Assembly: GCA_035772405.1 (NCBI GenBank)
Contig: JAYKKM010000169.1
Coordinates: 62,001 to 126,000 of the forward strand
Direction of reading: 5' to 3'
DNA: 64,000 bases
DNA from: Chrysogorgia sp. JL179-B06
Taxonomy: Eukaryota; Cnidaria; Anthozoa; Scleralcyonacea; Chrysogorgiidae
Shown: in pieces, positions 38,725-50,345 of the stretch
Numbering within the stretch: the first letter of the stretch is position 1
How the letters are laid out: the number at the start of each line of letters is the position of its first letter
Translations under genes and position numbers: made by a program
Notes under the pieces: model-generated
What the model was told of the DNA's origin: nothing
What the model saw: the letters and a program-made list of their open reading frames with translations, nothing else
Database searches by the model: none

Positions 38725-39429
38725 TTTGCATGCTAGCAGGTGGCTTCATAACAACCGCGCGAGCCCATTCACACAACAGTTTTTTATTCACGATATTTAT
38801 AGTGTACGATTTAACGAGTACGCTCAAAGTTAGACAGTCTTAGCATGGTGGTCCTCACTCCTTCTTCAAACACTGCGATTCTTCTCTCATAGTCAGCGCG
38901 ACAGCAGGTGGTTGCACGTGGTGTGTTGCTAACAACAACATTCCATTGCGAATAGCAACCACAACTTTTCGAAAAAAATATTTTAAAACGAAAATATTTT
39001 TTCAAAGTGAAAACATTTTTTAAAAGTGAAAATATTTTTTTAAAAAGTCGTAGTTGCTATTCGTAATGGAATGTTGTTGTTAGCAACATCGACAGGTGAC
39101 CTCGATTCGTATAGCAGGTACAGCACTCGCATGTGAAATCTATTTAACACTAGACTCTAGTGGCTCTCTCGCTGAAATTTATTAAACATCGTCACTAGAA
39201 TCAAAATCTAGTGGCTTTTTTTTTCGCGCATGAATTGAAACAATGGTAGAGCGCGTCAGTTATAGTTTGTCAAACACAAATGTGAAAATGGCGACACAAA
39301 ACTTTCTCTAAATTTGACGAAATGTGTCGTATTTCGTTAAAATAGCGATTTGGTGTTGTCTCGCGTGTGTTTGACACCAATTTAGTAGAAAACGTGGGAG
39401 GGATGTCTAGATTGACTAACGATCGCTGT

Positions 39430-39598
39430 AGTAGTATAGTAAGTAGGGCTGCGAGCTTATTCGACGTCAATCGTGAATATAAACACCAAAACATCGCCAA
39501 ATTTGTCGAGTCGCGACTTGGCCAAATTTGGTGACGTTTTGGTGTTTATACTCACAGTTGAGGTCGATTGAGCTCGCAGCCCTACTTACTATACTACT
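39430..39598. repeat. Terminal palindrome of the right TIR
   Basis: Mirror image of the left 169-bp palindrome, with one visible difference (GCTTATTCG where the left copy implies GCTTACTCG). Two more copies of the tip sequence are present here, making four in the element. Confidence 0.9.
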
Positions 39599-39604
39599 TG
39601 TCTT
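39599..39604 (+). repeat. Target site duplication, right (TGTCTT)
   Basis: The six bases after the last element base are TGTCTT, identical to 20494-20499. Confidence 0.85.
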
Positions 39605-40507
39605 GTCTTGTATTGTCTGCTCTGGTCTGGTCTTGTCTTGTCTTGAAAAGTTGTCTTGTATTGTCTTGTCTTGTCTTGTCTTGTATCGTCTTGTCTTGTC
39701 TTGACAAGTTGTCTTGTCTTATCTTGTCTTGTCTTGTCTTGACAGGTTGTCTTGTCTTGTCTTGTCTTGACAAGTTGTCTTGTCTTGAAAAGTTGTCTTG
39801 TCTTGACAAGCTGTCTGGTCTTGACAAGTTGTCTTGTCTTGTCTTGTCGTGACTTGACAAGTTGTCTTGTCTTGCCTTGTCTTGCCTTGTCTTGCCTTGT
39901 CTTGTGTTGTCTCGTCTTATGTTGTCTTGACAAGTTGTCTTGTCTTGTCTTGATAAGTTGTCTTGTCTTGTCTTGTCTTATCTTGACAACTTGTCTTGTC
40001 TTGTCTTGTCTTGACAAGTTGTCTTGTCTTGACAAGTTGTCTTGTCTTGATAAGTTGTCTTGTCTTGACAAGTTGTCTTGTCTTGATAAGTTGTCTTATC
40101 TTGACAAGTTATTTTGTTTTGTTTTGTCTTGTCTTGTCTTGACAAGTTGTCTTATCTTGTCTTGTCTTGACAAGTTGTCTTGTCTTGTCTTGTCTTGTCT
40201 TGACAAGTTGTCTTATATTGTCTTGTCTTGTCTTGACAACTTGTCTTGTCTTGTCTTGTCTTGCCTTGACAAGTTGTCATGTCTTGTCTTGTCTTGTCTT
40301 GTCTTGACAAGTTGTCTTGACTTGAAAAGTTGTCTGGTATTGTCTTGTCTTGCCTCGTCTTGACAAGTTGTCTTGTCTTGACAAGTTGTCTTATATTGTC
40401 TTGTCTTGTCTTGACAAGTTGTCTTGTCTTGAAAAGTTGTCTTGTCTTGTCTTGTCTTGCCTCGTCTTGTCTTGTCTTGTCTTGACAAGTTGTCTTGACT
40501 TGAAAAG

Positions 40508-43160
40508 TTGTCTGATATTGTCTTGTCTTGCCTGATCTTGACAAGTTGTCTTGTCTTGTCTTGTCTTGTCTTGGCAAATTGTCTTGTCTTGTCTTTGTCT
40601 TGTCTTGTCTTGACAAGTTGTCTTATATTGTCTTTTCTTGTCTTGACAAGTTGTCTTGTCTTGACAAGTTGTCTTGTCTTGTCTTATCTTGTCTTGTCTT
40701 GACAAGTTGTCTTGTCTAGAAAAGTTGTCTTGTCTTGCCTTGTCTTGCCTTGTCTTGTCTTGTCTTGTCTCGTCTTGTCTTGTCTTGATAAGTTGTCTTG
40801 TATTGTCTTCATAAGTTGTCTTGTCTTGTCGTGACTCGAAAAGTTGTCTGGTATTGTCTTGTCTTGCCTCGTCTTGACAAGTTGTCTTGATAAGTTGTCT
40901 TGTCTTGTCTTGATAAGTTGTTTTGTCTTGTCTTGTCTTGTCTTGACAAATTGTCTTGTCTTGTATTGTCTTGATAAGTTGTCTTATATTGTCTTGTCTT
41001 GTCTTGACAAGTTGTCTTGTCTTGACAAGTTGTCTTGTCTTGTCTTGTCTTGACAAGTTGTCTTGTCTTGTCTTGCCTTGTCTTGTCTTGTCTTCACAAG
41101 TTGTCTTATCTTGTCTTGTCTTGACAAGTTGTCTTGTCTTGAAAAGTTGTCTTGTCTTGACAAGTTGTCTTGTCTTGACAAGTTGTCTTGTCTTGACAAG
41201 TTGTCTTGTCTTGACAAGTTTTCTTGTCTTGTCTGGTCGCGTCTTGACAAGTTGTCTTGTCTTGTCTTGTCTTGACTTGTCTTGTCTTGTCTTGTTTTGT
41301 TTTGTTTTGTTGTTGTTTTGTTTTATTTTGTCTTGTCTTGTCTTGTCTTGTCTTGACAAGTTATCTTGTCTTGATAAGTTGTCTTGTCTTGACAAGTTGT
41401 CTTGTCTTGATAAGTTGTCTTATCTTGACAAGTTGTTTTGTCTTGTCTTGTCTTGACAAGTTGTCTTGTCTTGAAAAGTTGTCTTGTCTTGTCTTGTCTT
41501 GTCTCGTCTTGTCTTGTCTTGTCTTGTCTTGACAAGTTGTCCTGTCTTGCCTTGTCTTGTCTTGTCTTGACAAGTTGTCTTATCTTGTCTTGTCGTGTCT
41601 TGACAAGTTGTCTTATTTTGTCTAGTCTTGTCTAGCCTTGACAAGTTGTTATGTCTTGAAAAGTTATCTTGTCGAGTCTTGCCTTGGCTTGGTTGTCTTG
41701 TCTTGTCTTGTCTTGACTAGTTGTCTTGTCTTGTCTTGTCTTGTCTGGTCTTGTCTCGTCTTGTCTTGTCTTGTCTTGTTTTGTTTTGTTTTGTTTTGTC
41801 TTGTCTTGTCTTTCCTTGTCTTGTCTTGTATTGTCTGCTCTGCTCTGGTCTTGTCTTGTCTTGAAAAGTTGTCTTGTCTTGTCTTGTCTTGTCTTGTCTC
41901 GTCTTGTCTTGTCTTGACAAGTTGTCTTGTCTTATATTATCTTGTCTTGTCTTGACAACTTGTCTTGTCTTGTCTTGTCTTGTCTTGACAAGTTGTCTTG
42001 TCTTGAAAAGTTGTCTTGTCTTGACAAGCTGTCTGGTCTTGACAAGTTGTCTTGTCTTGTCTTGTCGTGACTTGACAAGTTGTCTTGTCTTGTCTTGTCT
42101 TGTTTTGTTTTGTTTTGTTTTGTCTTGTCTTGATTTGTCTTGATTTGTCTTGACAAGTTGACTTATCTTGTCTTGCCTTGTCTTGTCTTGACAAGTTGTC
42201 TTGTCTTGCCTTGTCTTGCCTTGTCTTGCCTTGTCTTGCCTTGTCTTGCCTTGTCTCGTCTTATGTTGTCTTGACAAGTTGTCTTGTCTTGTCATGATAA
42301 GTTGTCTTGTCTTGTCTTGTCTTTTCTTGACAAGTTGTCTTGTCTTGTCTTGTCATGACAAGTTGTCTTGTCTTGACAAGTTGTCTCGTCTTGACAAGTT
42401 GTCTTGTCTTGATAAGTTGTCTTGTCTTGACAAGTTGTCTTGTCTTGATAAGTTGTCTTATCTTGACAAGTTATTTTGTTTTGTTTTGTCTTGTCTTGTC
42501 TTGACAAGTTGTCTTATCTTGTCTTGTCTTGACAAGTTGTCTTGTCTTGTCTTGTCTTGTCTTGACAAGTTGTCTTATATTGTCTTGTCTTGTCTTGACA
42601 AGTTGTCTTGTCTTGAAAAGTTGTCTTGTCTTGTCTTGACTTGCCTCGTCTTTTCTTGTCTTGTCTTGACAAGTTGTCTTGACTTGAAAAGTTGTCTGAT
42701 ATTGTCTTGTCTTGCCTGGTCTTGACAAGTTGTCTTGTCTTGTCTTGTCTTGGCAAATTGTCTTGTCTTGTCTTGTCTTGTCTTGACAAGTTGTCTTATA
42801 TTGTCTTGTCTTGTCTTGACAAGTTGTCTTGTCTTGAAAAGTTGTCTTGTCTTGTCTTGACTTGCCTCGTCTTTTCTTGTCTTGTCTTGACAAGTTGTCT
42901 TGACTTGAAAAGTTGTCTGATATTGTCTTGTCTTGCCTGGTCTTGACAAGTTGTCTTGTCTTGTCTTGTCTTGGCAAATTGTCTTGTCTTGTCTTGTCTT
43001 GTCTTGACAAGTTGTCTTATATTGTCTTGTCTTGTCTTGACAAGTTGTCTTGTCTTGAAAAGTTGTCTTGTCTTGTCTTGACTTGCCTCGTCTTTTCTTG
43101 TCTTGTCTTGACAAGTTGTCTTGACTTGAAAAGTTGTCTGATATTGTCTTGTCTTGCCTG
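40508..43160 (+). repeat. Segmental duplication, copy 1 (paired with about 56677-59350)
   Basis: Sequence and landmarks, including the TTGTTGTTTTG variant at 41307 and the 221-bp units, recur at an offset growing from 16169 to 16193 bp through small indels. Confidence 0.75.
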
Positions 43161-43450
43161 GTCTTGACAAGTTGTCTTGTCTTGTCTTGTCTTGTCTTGG
43201 CAAATTGTCTTGTCTTGTCTTGTCTTGTCTTGTCTTGACAAGTTGTCTTATATTGTCTTGTCTTGTCTTGACAAGTTGTCTTGTCTTGAAAAGTTGTCTT
43301 GTCTTGTCTTGACTTGCCTCGTCTTTTCTTGTCTTGTCTTGACAAGTTGTCTTGACTTGAAAAGTTGTCTGATATTGTCTTGTCTTGCCTGGTCTTGACA
43401 AGTTGTCTTGTCTTGTCTTGTCTTGGCAAATTGTCTTGTCTTGTCTTGTC
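42555..43450 (+). repeat. 221-bp higher-order tandem repeat in the satellite (4 copies)
   Basis: The rare string GTCTGATATTG recurs at 42694, 42915, 43136 and 43367: spacings 221, 221 and 231 bp. The intervening sequences match, including the variants TTGGCAAATTG, TTGACTTGCCTCG and CTTTTCTTG. The same unit occurs three times near 58887-59329 and again around 60660-60910. Confidence 0.85.
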
Positions 43451-46444
43451 TTTGTCTTGTCTTGTCTTGACAAGTTGTCTTATATTGTCTTTTCTTGTCT
43501 TGACAAGTTGTCTTGTCTTGAAAAGTTGTCTTGTCTTGTCTTGTCTTGACAAGTTGTCTTGACAAGTTGTCTTGTCTTGTCTTATCTTGTCTTGTCTTGA
43601 CAAGTTGTCTTATCTTGTCTTGTCTTGCCTTGTCTTGTCTTGTCTTGTCTTGTCTCGTCTTGTCTTGTCTTGATAAGTTGTCTTGTGTTGTCTTCATAAG
43701 TTGTCTTGTCTTGTCGTGACTCGAAAAGTTGTCTGGTATTGTCTTGTCTTGCCTCGTCTTGACAAGTTGTCTTGATAAGTTGTCTTGTCTTGTCTTGATA
43801 AGTTGTTTTGTCTTGTCTTGTCTTGTCTTGACTCTAAAAGTTGTCTGGTATTGTCTTGTCTTGCCTCGTCTTGACAAGTTGTCTTGTCTTGTCTTGTCTT
43901 GTCTTGTCTAGTCTTGTCTTGTCTTGACAAGTTGTCTTGACTTGAAAAGTTGGCTGGTATTGTCTTGTCTTGTCTTGCCTCGTCTCGACAAGTTGTCTTG
44001 TCTTGTCTTGTGTTGACAAATTGTCTTGTCTTATCTTGTCTTGTCTTGTCTCGTCTTGTCTTGTCTCGTCTTGTCTTGTCTCGTCTTGTATTGTCTCGTC
44101 TTGTCTTGACAAGTTGTTATGTCTTGAAAAGTTTTCTTGTCGTGTCGTGTCTTGTCTTGTCTTGGCTTGTCTTGTCTTGTGTTGTGTTGTCTTGTCTTGT
44201 CTTGACAAGTTGTCTTATCTTGTCTAGTCTTGTCTTTTCTTGTCTAGTCTTACCTTTTCTTGTCTTGATAGGTTGTCTTGACTTGAAAAGTTGTCTGGTA
44301 TTGTCTTGTCTTGCCTCGTCTTGACAAGTTGTCTTGTCTTGTCTTGACAAATTGTCTTGTCTTGTATTGTCTTGATAAGTTGTCTTATATTGTCTTGTCT
44401 TGTCTTGACAAGTTGTCTTGTCTTGACAAGTTGTCTTGTCTTGTCTTGTCTTGTCTTGACAAGTTGTCTTGTCTTGTCTTGCCTTGTCTTGTCTTGTCTT
44501 CACAAGTTGTCTTATCTTGTCTTGTCTTGACAAGTTGTCTTGTCTTGAAAAGTTGTCTTGTCTTGACAAGTTGTCTTGTCTTGACAAGTTGTCTTGTCTT
44601 GACAAGTTGTCTTGTCTTGACAAGTTTTCTTGTCTTGTCTGGTCGCGTCTTGACAAGTTGTCTTGTGTTGTCTTCATAAGTTGTCTTGTCTTGTCGTGAC
44701 TCGAAAAGTTGTCTGGTATTGTCTTGTCTTGCCTCGTCTTGACAAGTTGTCTTGATAAGTTGTCTTGTCTTGTCTTGATAAGTTGTTTTGTCTTGTCTTG
44801 TCTTGACTCTAAAAGTCTTGACTTGACAAGTTGTCTTGACTTGAAAAGTTGGCTGGTATTGTCTTGTCTTGTCTTGCCTCGTCTCGACAAGTTGTCTTGT
44901 GTTGTCTTGTGTTGACAAATTGTCTTGTCTTATCTTGTCTTGTCTTGTCTCGTCTTGTCTTGTCTCGTCTTGTATTGTCTCGTCTTGTCTTGACAAGTTG
45001 TTATGTCTTGAAAAGTTTTCTTGTCGTGTCGTGTCTTGTCTTCGCTTGGCTTGTCTTGTCTTGTGTTGTCTTGTATTGTCTTATCTTGACAAGTTGTCTT
45101 ATCTTGTCTAGTCTTGTCTTTTCTTGTCTAGTCTTATCTTTTCTTGTCTTGATAAGTTGTCTTGACTTGAAAAGTTGTCTGGTATTGTCTTGTCTTGCCT
45201 CGTCTTGACAAGTTGTCTTGTCTTGTCTTGTCTTGACAAATTGTCTTGTCTTGTCTTGTCTTGATAAGTTGTCTTATATTGTCTTGTCTTGTCTTGACAA
45301 GTTGTCTTGTCTTGACAAGTTGTCTTGTCTTGTCTTGTCTTGACAAGTTGTCTTGGCCTTTTTTGCCTTGTCTTGTCTTGTCTTGACAAGTTGTCTTACC
45401 TTGTCTTGTCTTGACAAGTTGTCTTGTCTTGAAAAGTTGTCTTCTCTTGACAAGTTGTCTTGTCTTGACAAGTTTTCTTGTCTTGTCTTGTCTTGTCGTG
45501 TCTTGACAAGTTGTCTTGTCTTGTCTTGACTTGTCTTGTGTTGTCTTGTTTTGTTTTGTTTTGTCTTGTCTTGTTTTGTTTTGTCTTGTCTTGTCTTGTC
45601 TTGTCTTGTCTTGTCTTGTCTTGCCTTGTCTTCTCTTGGCTTGGCTTGACTTGTCTTGTCTTGTCTTGTCTTGACAAGTTGTCTTGTCTTGAAAAGTTGT
45701 CTTGTCTTCTCTTGTCTTGCCTCGTCTTGTCTTGTCTTGTCTTGTCTTGTCTTGAGAAGTTGTCTTTTCTTGTCTTGCCTTGTCTTGTCTTGTCTTGACA
45801 AGTTGTCTTATCTTGTCTTGTCTTGACAAGTTATCTTGTCTTGACAAGTTGTCTTGTCTTGTGTTGTCTTGACAAATTGTCTTGTCTTGTCTTGTCTTGA
45901 CAAGTTGTCTTATATTGTCTTGTCTTGTCTTGACAAGTTGTCTTTTCTTGAAAAGTTGTCTTGTCTTGTCTTGTCTTGTCTCGTCTTGTCTTGTCTTGTC
46001 TTGTCTTGTCTTGACAAGTTGTCTTGTCTTGCCTTGTCTTGTCTTGACAAGTTGTCTTATCTTGTCTTGTCTTGTCTTGTCTTGATAAGTTGTCTTATCT
46101 TTTCTAGTCTTGTCTAGCCTTGACAAGTTTTTATGTCTTGAAAAGTTATCTTGTCGAGTCTTGCCTTGGCTTGGCTTGTCTTGTCTTGTCTTGTCTTGAC
46201 TTGACTAGTTGTCTTGTCTTGTCTTGTCTTGTCTGGTCTTGTCTTGTCTCGTCTCGTCTTGTCTTGTTTTGTTTTGTTTTGTTTTGTCTTGTCTTGTCTT
46301 TCCTTGTCTTGTCTTGTATTGTCTCCTCTTGTCTCGTCTTGTCTTGTCTTGAAAAGTTGTCTTGTATTGTATTGTCTTGTCTTGTCTTGTCTTGTCTCGT
46401 CTTGTCTTGTTTTGTCTTGTCTTGACAAGTTGTCTTGTCTTATC
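43230..46444 (+). repeat. Segmental duplication, copy 1 (paired with about 60780-64000)
   Basis: From about 43.7 kb onward the offset to the second copy is a constant 17,556 bp; before that it differs by a 13-bp indel. Marker variants such as GTCTAGTCTTACC, AAAAGTTGGCTGG and CTTCATAAG occur in both copies in the same order. The duplication runs off the end of the window. Confidence 0.85.
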
Positions 46445-49400
46445 TTGTCTTGTCTTGTCTTGTCTTGTCTTGTCTTGTCTTGTCTTGTCTTGTCTTGACA
46501 AGTTGTCTTGTCTTGAAAAGTTGTCTTGTCTTGACAAGGTGTCTCGTCTTGACAAGTTGTCTTGTCTTGTCTTGTCGTGACTTGACAAGTTGTCTTGTAT
46601 TATCTTGTCTTGTTTTGTTTTGTTTTGTTTTGTTTTGTCTTGTCTTGTCTTGTCTTGATTTGTCTTGACAAGTTGTCTTATCTTGTCTTGCTTTGTCTTG
46701 TCTTGACAAGTTGTCTTGTCTTGCCTTGTCTTGCCTTGTCTTGCCTTGCCTTGTCTTGTCTTGTCTCGTCTTATGTTGTCTTGACAAGTTGTCTTGTCTT
46801 GATAAGTTGTCTTGTCTTGTCTTGTCTTGACAAGTTGTCTTATCTTGTCTTGCTTTGTCTTGTCTTGTTTTGTTTTGTTTTGTTTTGTTTTGTTTTGTCT
46901 TGTCTTGTCTTGATTTGTCTTGATTTGTCTTGACAAGTTGTCTTATCTTGTCTTGCTTTGTCTTGACAAGTTGTCTTGTCTTGCCTTGTCTTGCCTTGTC
47001 TTGCCTTGTCTTGTCTTGTCTTGTCTTTTCTTGACAAGTTGTCTTGACTTGTCTTGTCTTGACAAGTTGTCTTGTCTTGATAAGTTGTCTTGTCTTGACA
47101 AGTTGTCTTGTCTTGATACGTTGTCTTATCTTGACAAGTTATTTTGTTTTGTTTTGTTTTGTCTTGTCTTGTCTTGACAAGTTGTCTGATCTTGTCTTGT
47201 CTTGACAAGTTGTCTTGTCTTGTCTTGTCTTGAAAAGGTGTCTTATATTGTCTTGTCTTGTCTTGACAACTTGTCTTTTCTTGTTAAGTTGTCTTGTCTT
47301 GTCTTGTCTTGACTTGTCTTGCCTTGACAAGTTGTCATGTCTTGTCTTGACAAGTTGTCTTGTCTTGATAAGTTGTCTTATCTTGACAAGTTATTTTGTT
47401 TTGTTTTGTCTTGTCTTGTCTTGACAAGTTGTCTTATCTTGTCTTGTCTTGTCTTGTCTTGTCTTGTCTTGTCTTGTCTTGTCTTGTCTTGTCTTGTCTT
47501 GACAAGTTGTCTTATATTGTCTTGTCTTGTCTTGACAACTTGTCTTTTCTTTGATAAGTTGTCTTGTCTTGTCTTGTCTTGCCTTGACAAGTTGTCATAT
47601 CTTGTCTTGTCTTGTCTTGTCTTGACAACTTGTCTTGACTTGAAAAGTTGTCTGGTATTGTCTTGTCTTGCCTCTTCTTGACAAGTTGGCTTGTCTTGTC
47701 TTGTCTTGACAAGTTGTCTTATATTGTCTTGTCTTGTCTTGACAAGTTGTCTTGTCTTGAAAAGTTGTCATGTCTTGTCTTGTCTTGTCTTGTCTAGTCT
47801 TGTCTTGTCTTGACAAGTTGTCTTGTCTTGCCTTGTCTTGTCTTGTCTTGACAAGTTGTCTTATCTTGTCTTGTCTTGTCTTGTCTTGTCTTGATAAGTT
47901 GTCTTATCTTGTCTAGACTTGTCTAGCTTTGACAAGTTGTTATGTCTTGAAAAGTTATCTTGTCGAGTCTTGCCTTGGCTTGGCTTGGCTTGTCTTCTCT
48001 TGTCTTGTCGTGACTAGTTGTCTTGTCTTGTATTGTCTGGTCTTGTCTTGTCTTGTTTTGTTTTGTTTTGTCTTGTCTTGTCTTGTCTTGTCTTTCCTTG
48101 TCTTGTCTTGTATTGTCTGCTCTGGTCTGGTCTTGTCTTGTCTTGAAAAATTGTCTTGTCTTGTCTTGTCTTGTCTCGTCTTGTCTTGTCTTGTCTTGTC
48201 TTGTCTTGACAAGTTGCATTGTCTTGAAAAGTTGTCTTGTCTTGTCTTGTCGTGACTTGACAAGTTGTCTTGTCTTGTCTCGTCTTGTCTTGTTTTGTTT
48301 TGTTTTGTTTTGTTTTGTCTTGTCTTGTCTTGTCTTGATTTGTCTTGACAAGTTGTCTTATCTTGTCTTGCCTTGTCTTGTCTTGACAAGTTGTCTTGTC
48401 TGGCCTTGTCTTGTCTTGTCATGTCTCGTCTTATGTTGTCTTGACAAGTTGTCTTGTCTTGATAAGTTGTCTTGTCTTGTCTTGTCTTTTCTTGACAAGT
48501 TGTCTTGTCTTGTCTTGTCTTGTCTTGACAAGTTGTCTTGTCTTGATAAGTTGTCTTGTCTTGACAAGTTGTCTTGTCTTGATAAGTTGTCTTATCTTGA
48601 CAAGTTATTTTGTTTTGTTTTGTCTTGTCTTGTCTTGACAAGTTGTCTTATCTTGTCTTGTATTGACAAGTTGTCTTGTCTTGTCTTGTCTTGTCTTGAC
48701 AGGTTGTCTTATATTGTCTTGTCTTGTCTTGACAAGTTCTCTTGTCTTGTCTTGACAAGTTGTCTTGTCTTGTCTTGTCTGGTCTTGTCTTGTCTAGACA
48801 AGTTGTCTTATCTAGTCTTGTCTTGTCTGGTCTTGTCTTGTCTTGACAAGTTGTCTTGTCTTGTCTTGCCTTGTCTTGTCTTGTCTTGTCTTGACAAGTT
48901 GTCTTATCTTGTCTTCTCTTGACAAGTTATCTTGCCTTGACAAGTTGTCTTGTCTTGTCGTGTCTTTACAAGTTGTCTTGTCTTGTTTTGTTTTGTTTTG
49001 TTTTGTTTTGTTTTGTTTTGTCTTGTCTTGTCTTGTCTTGTCTTGACAAGTTGTCTTGTCTTGTCTTGACAAGTTGTCTTATATTGTCTTGTCTTGTCTT
49101 GACAACTTGTCTTTTCTTGTTAAGTTGTCTTGTCTTGTCTTGTCTTGTCTTGTCTTGTCTTGTCTTGTCTTGCCTTGACAAGTTGCCATGTCTTGTCTTG
49201 TCTTGACAAGTTGTCTTGACTTGAAAAGTTGTCTGGTATTGTCTTGTCTTGCCGCGTCTTGACAAGTTGTCTTGTCTTGTCTTGACAAGTTGTCTTATAT
49301 TGTCTTGTCTTGTCTTGACAAGTTGTCTTGTCTTGAAAAGTTGTCTTGTCTTGTCTTGTCTCGTCTTGTCTTGAATTGTCTTGTCTTGACAAGTTGTCTT

Positions 49401-49689
49401 GTCATGTCTTGCCTTGTCTTGTCTTGTCTTGATAAGTTGTCTTATATTGTCTTGTCTTGTCTTGACAAGTTGTCTTGACTTGTCTTGTTTTGTCTTGTCT
49501 TGACAAGTTGTCTTGTCTTGAAAAGTTGTCTTGTCTTGTCTTGTCTTGTCTTGTCTTGTCTTGACAAGTTGTCTTGTCTTGTCTTGTCTGGTCTTGTCTT
49601 GTCTTGACAAGTTGTCTTATCTAGTCTTGTCTTGTCTGGTCTTGTCTTGTCTTGTCTTGACAAGTTGTCTTGTCTTGTCTTGTGACTTG

Positions 49690-49774
49690 TTTTGTTTTGT
49701 TTTGTTTTGTTTTGTTTTGTTTTGTTTTGTTTTGTTTTGTTTTGTTTTGTTTTGTTTTGTTTTGTTTTGTTTTG
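49690..49774 (+). repeat. Pure TTTTG expansion
   Basis: Seventeen perfect TTTTG units preceded by an unusual GTGACTTG junction and followed by ordinary TCTTG satellite. Confidence 0.95.
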
Positions 49775-50201
49775 TCTTGTCTTGTCTTGACAACTTGTCT
49801 TTTCTTGTTAAGTTGTCTTGTATTGTCTTGTCTTGTCTTGTCTTGTCTTGCCTTGACAAGTTGCCATGTCTTGCCTTGTCTTGACAAGTTGTCTTGACTT
49901 GAAAAGTTGTCTGGTATTGTCTTGTCTTGCCTCGTCTTGACAAGTTGTCTTGTCTTGTCTTGACAAGTTGTCTTATATTGTCTTGTCTTGTCTTGACAAG
50001 TTGTCTTGTCTTGAAAAGTTGTCTTGTCTTGTCTCGTCTTGTCTTGAATTGTCTTGTCTTGACAAGTTGTCTTGTCATGTCTTGCCTTGTCTTGTCTTGT
50101 CTTGATAAGTTGTCTTATCTTGTCTTGTCTTGACAAGTTATCTTGTCTTGACAAGTTGTCTTGTCTTGTCGTGTCTTGACAAGTTGTCTTGTCTTGTCTT
50201 G

Positions 50202-50345
50202 TTTTGTTTTGTTTTGTTTTGTTTTGTTTTGTTTTGTTTTGTTTTGTTTGTTTTGTTTTGTTTTGTTTTGTTTTGTTTTGTTTTGTTTTGTTTTGTTTTG
50301 TTTTGTTTTGTTTTGTTTTGTTTTGTTTTGTTTTGTTTTGTTTTG
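50202..50345 (+). repeat. Longest TTTTG expansion in the window
   Basis: About 29 TTTTG units with one TTTG slip near the first third. It is the longest homogeneous block here. Confidence 0.95.

Larger units (their letters stand above)
20500..39598. mobile_element. Polinton/Maverick-class virus-like DNA transposon
   Basis: A 19,099-bp element with long terminal inverted repeats, AG...CT termini and a 6-bp target duplication. It carries the diagnostic gene set of the class: protein-primed PolB, retroviral-type integrase with chromodomain, FtsK/HerA-type packaging ATPase, and major and minor jelly-roll capsid proteins. Accessory genes include a thymidine kinase, a BRO-N nuclease-like gene and a fibre-like gene. 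Genes lie in four strand blocks (minus, plus, minus, plus) with very short spacers and no visible introns. An adenovirus-type protease is not recognised. A stop codon in PolB, a frameshifted paralogue and a 16-bp TIR deletion suggest that this copy is not autonomous. Confidence 0.96.
38465..39598 (-). repeat. Right terminal inverted repeat (about 1134 bp)
   Basis: Inverted copy of 20500-21649, ending ...CCTACTTACTATACTACT. It is 16 bp shorter because of one deletion inside the copied gene fragment. Apart from that fragment it contains no gene; the same hairpins, foldback and terminal palindrome are present in mirror order. Confidence 0.93.

Noticed and set aside
20500..39598. Adenovirus, free virophage or giant-virus fragment
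   Set aside because: The chromodomain integrase, AG...CT inverted termini, 6-bp target duplication and satellite flanks on both sides fit an integrated Polinton better; an adenovirus-type protease is also missing.
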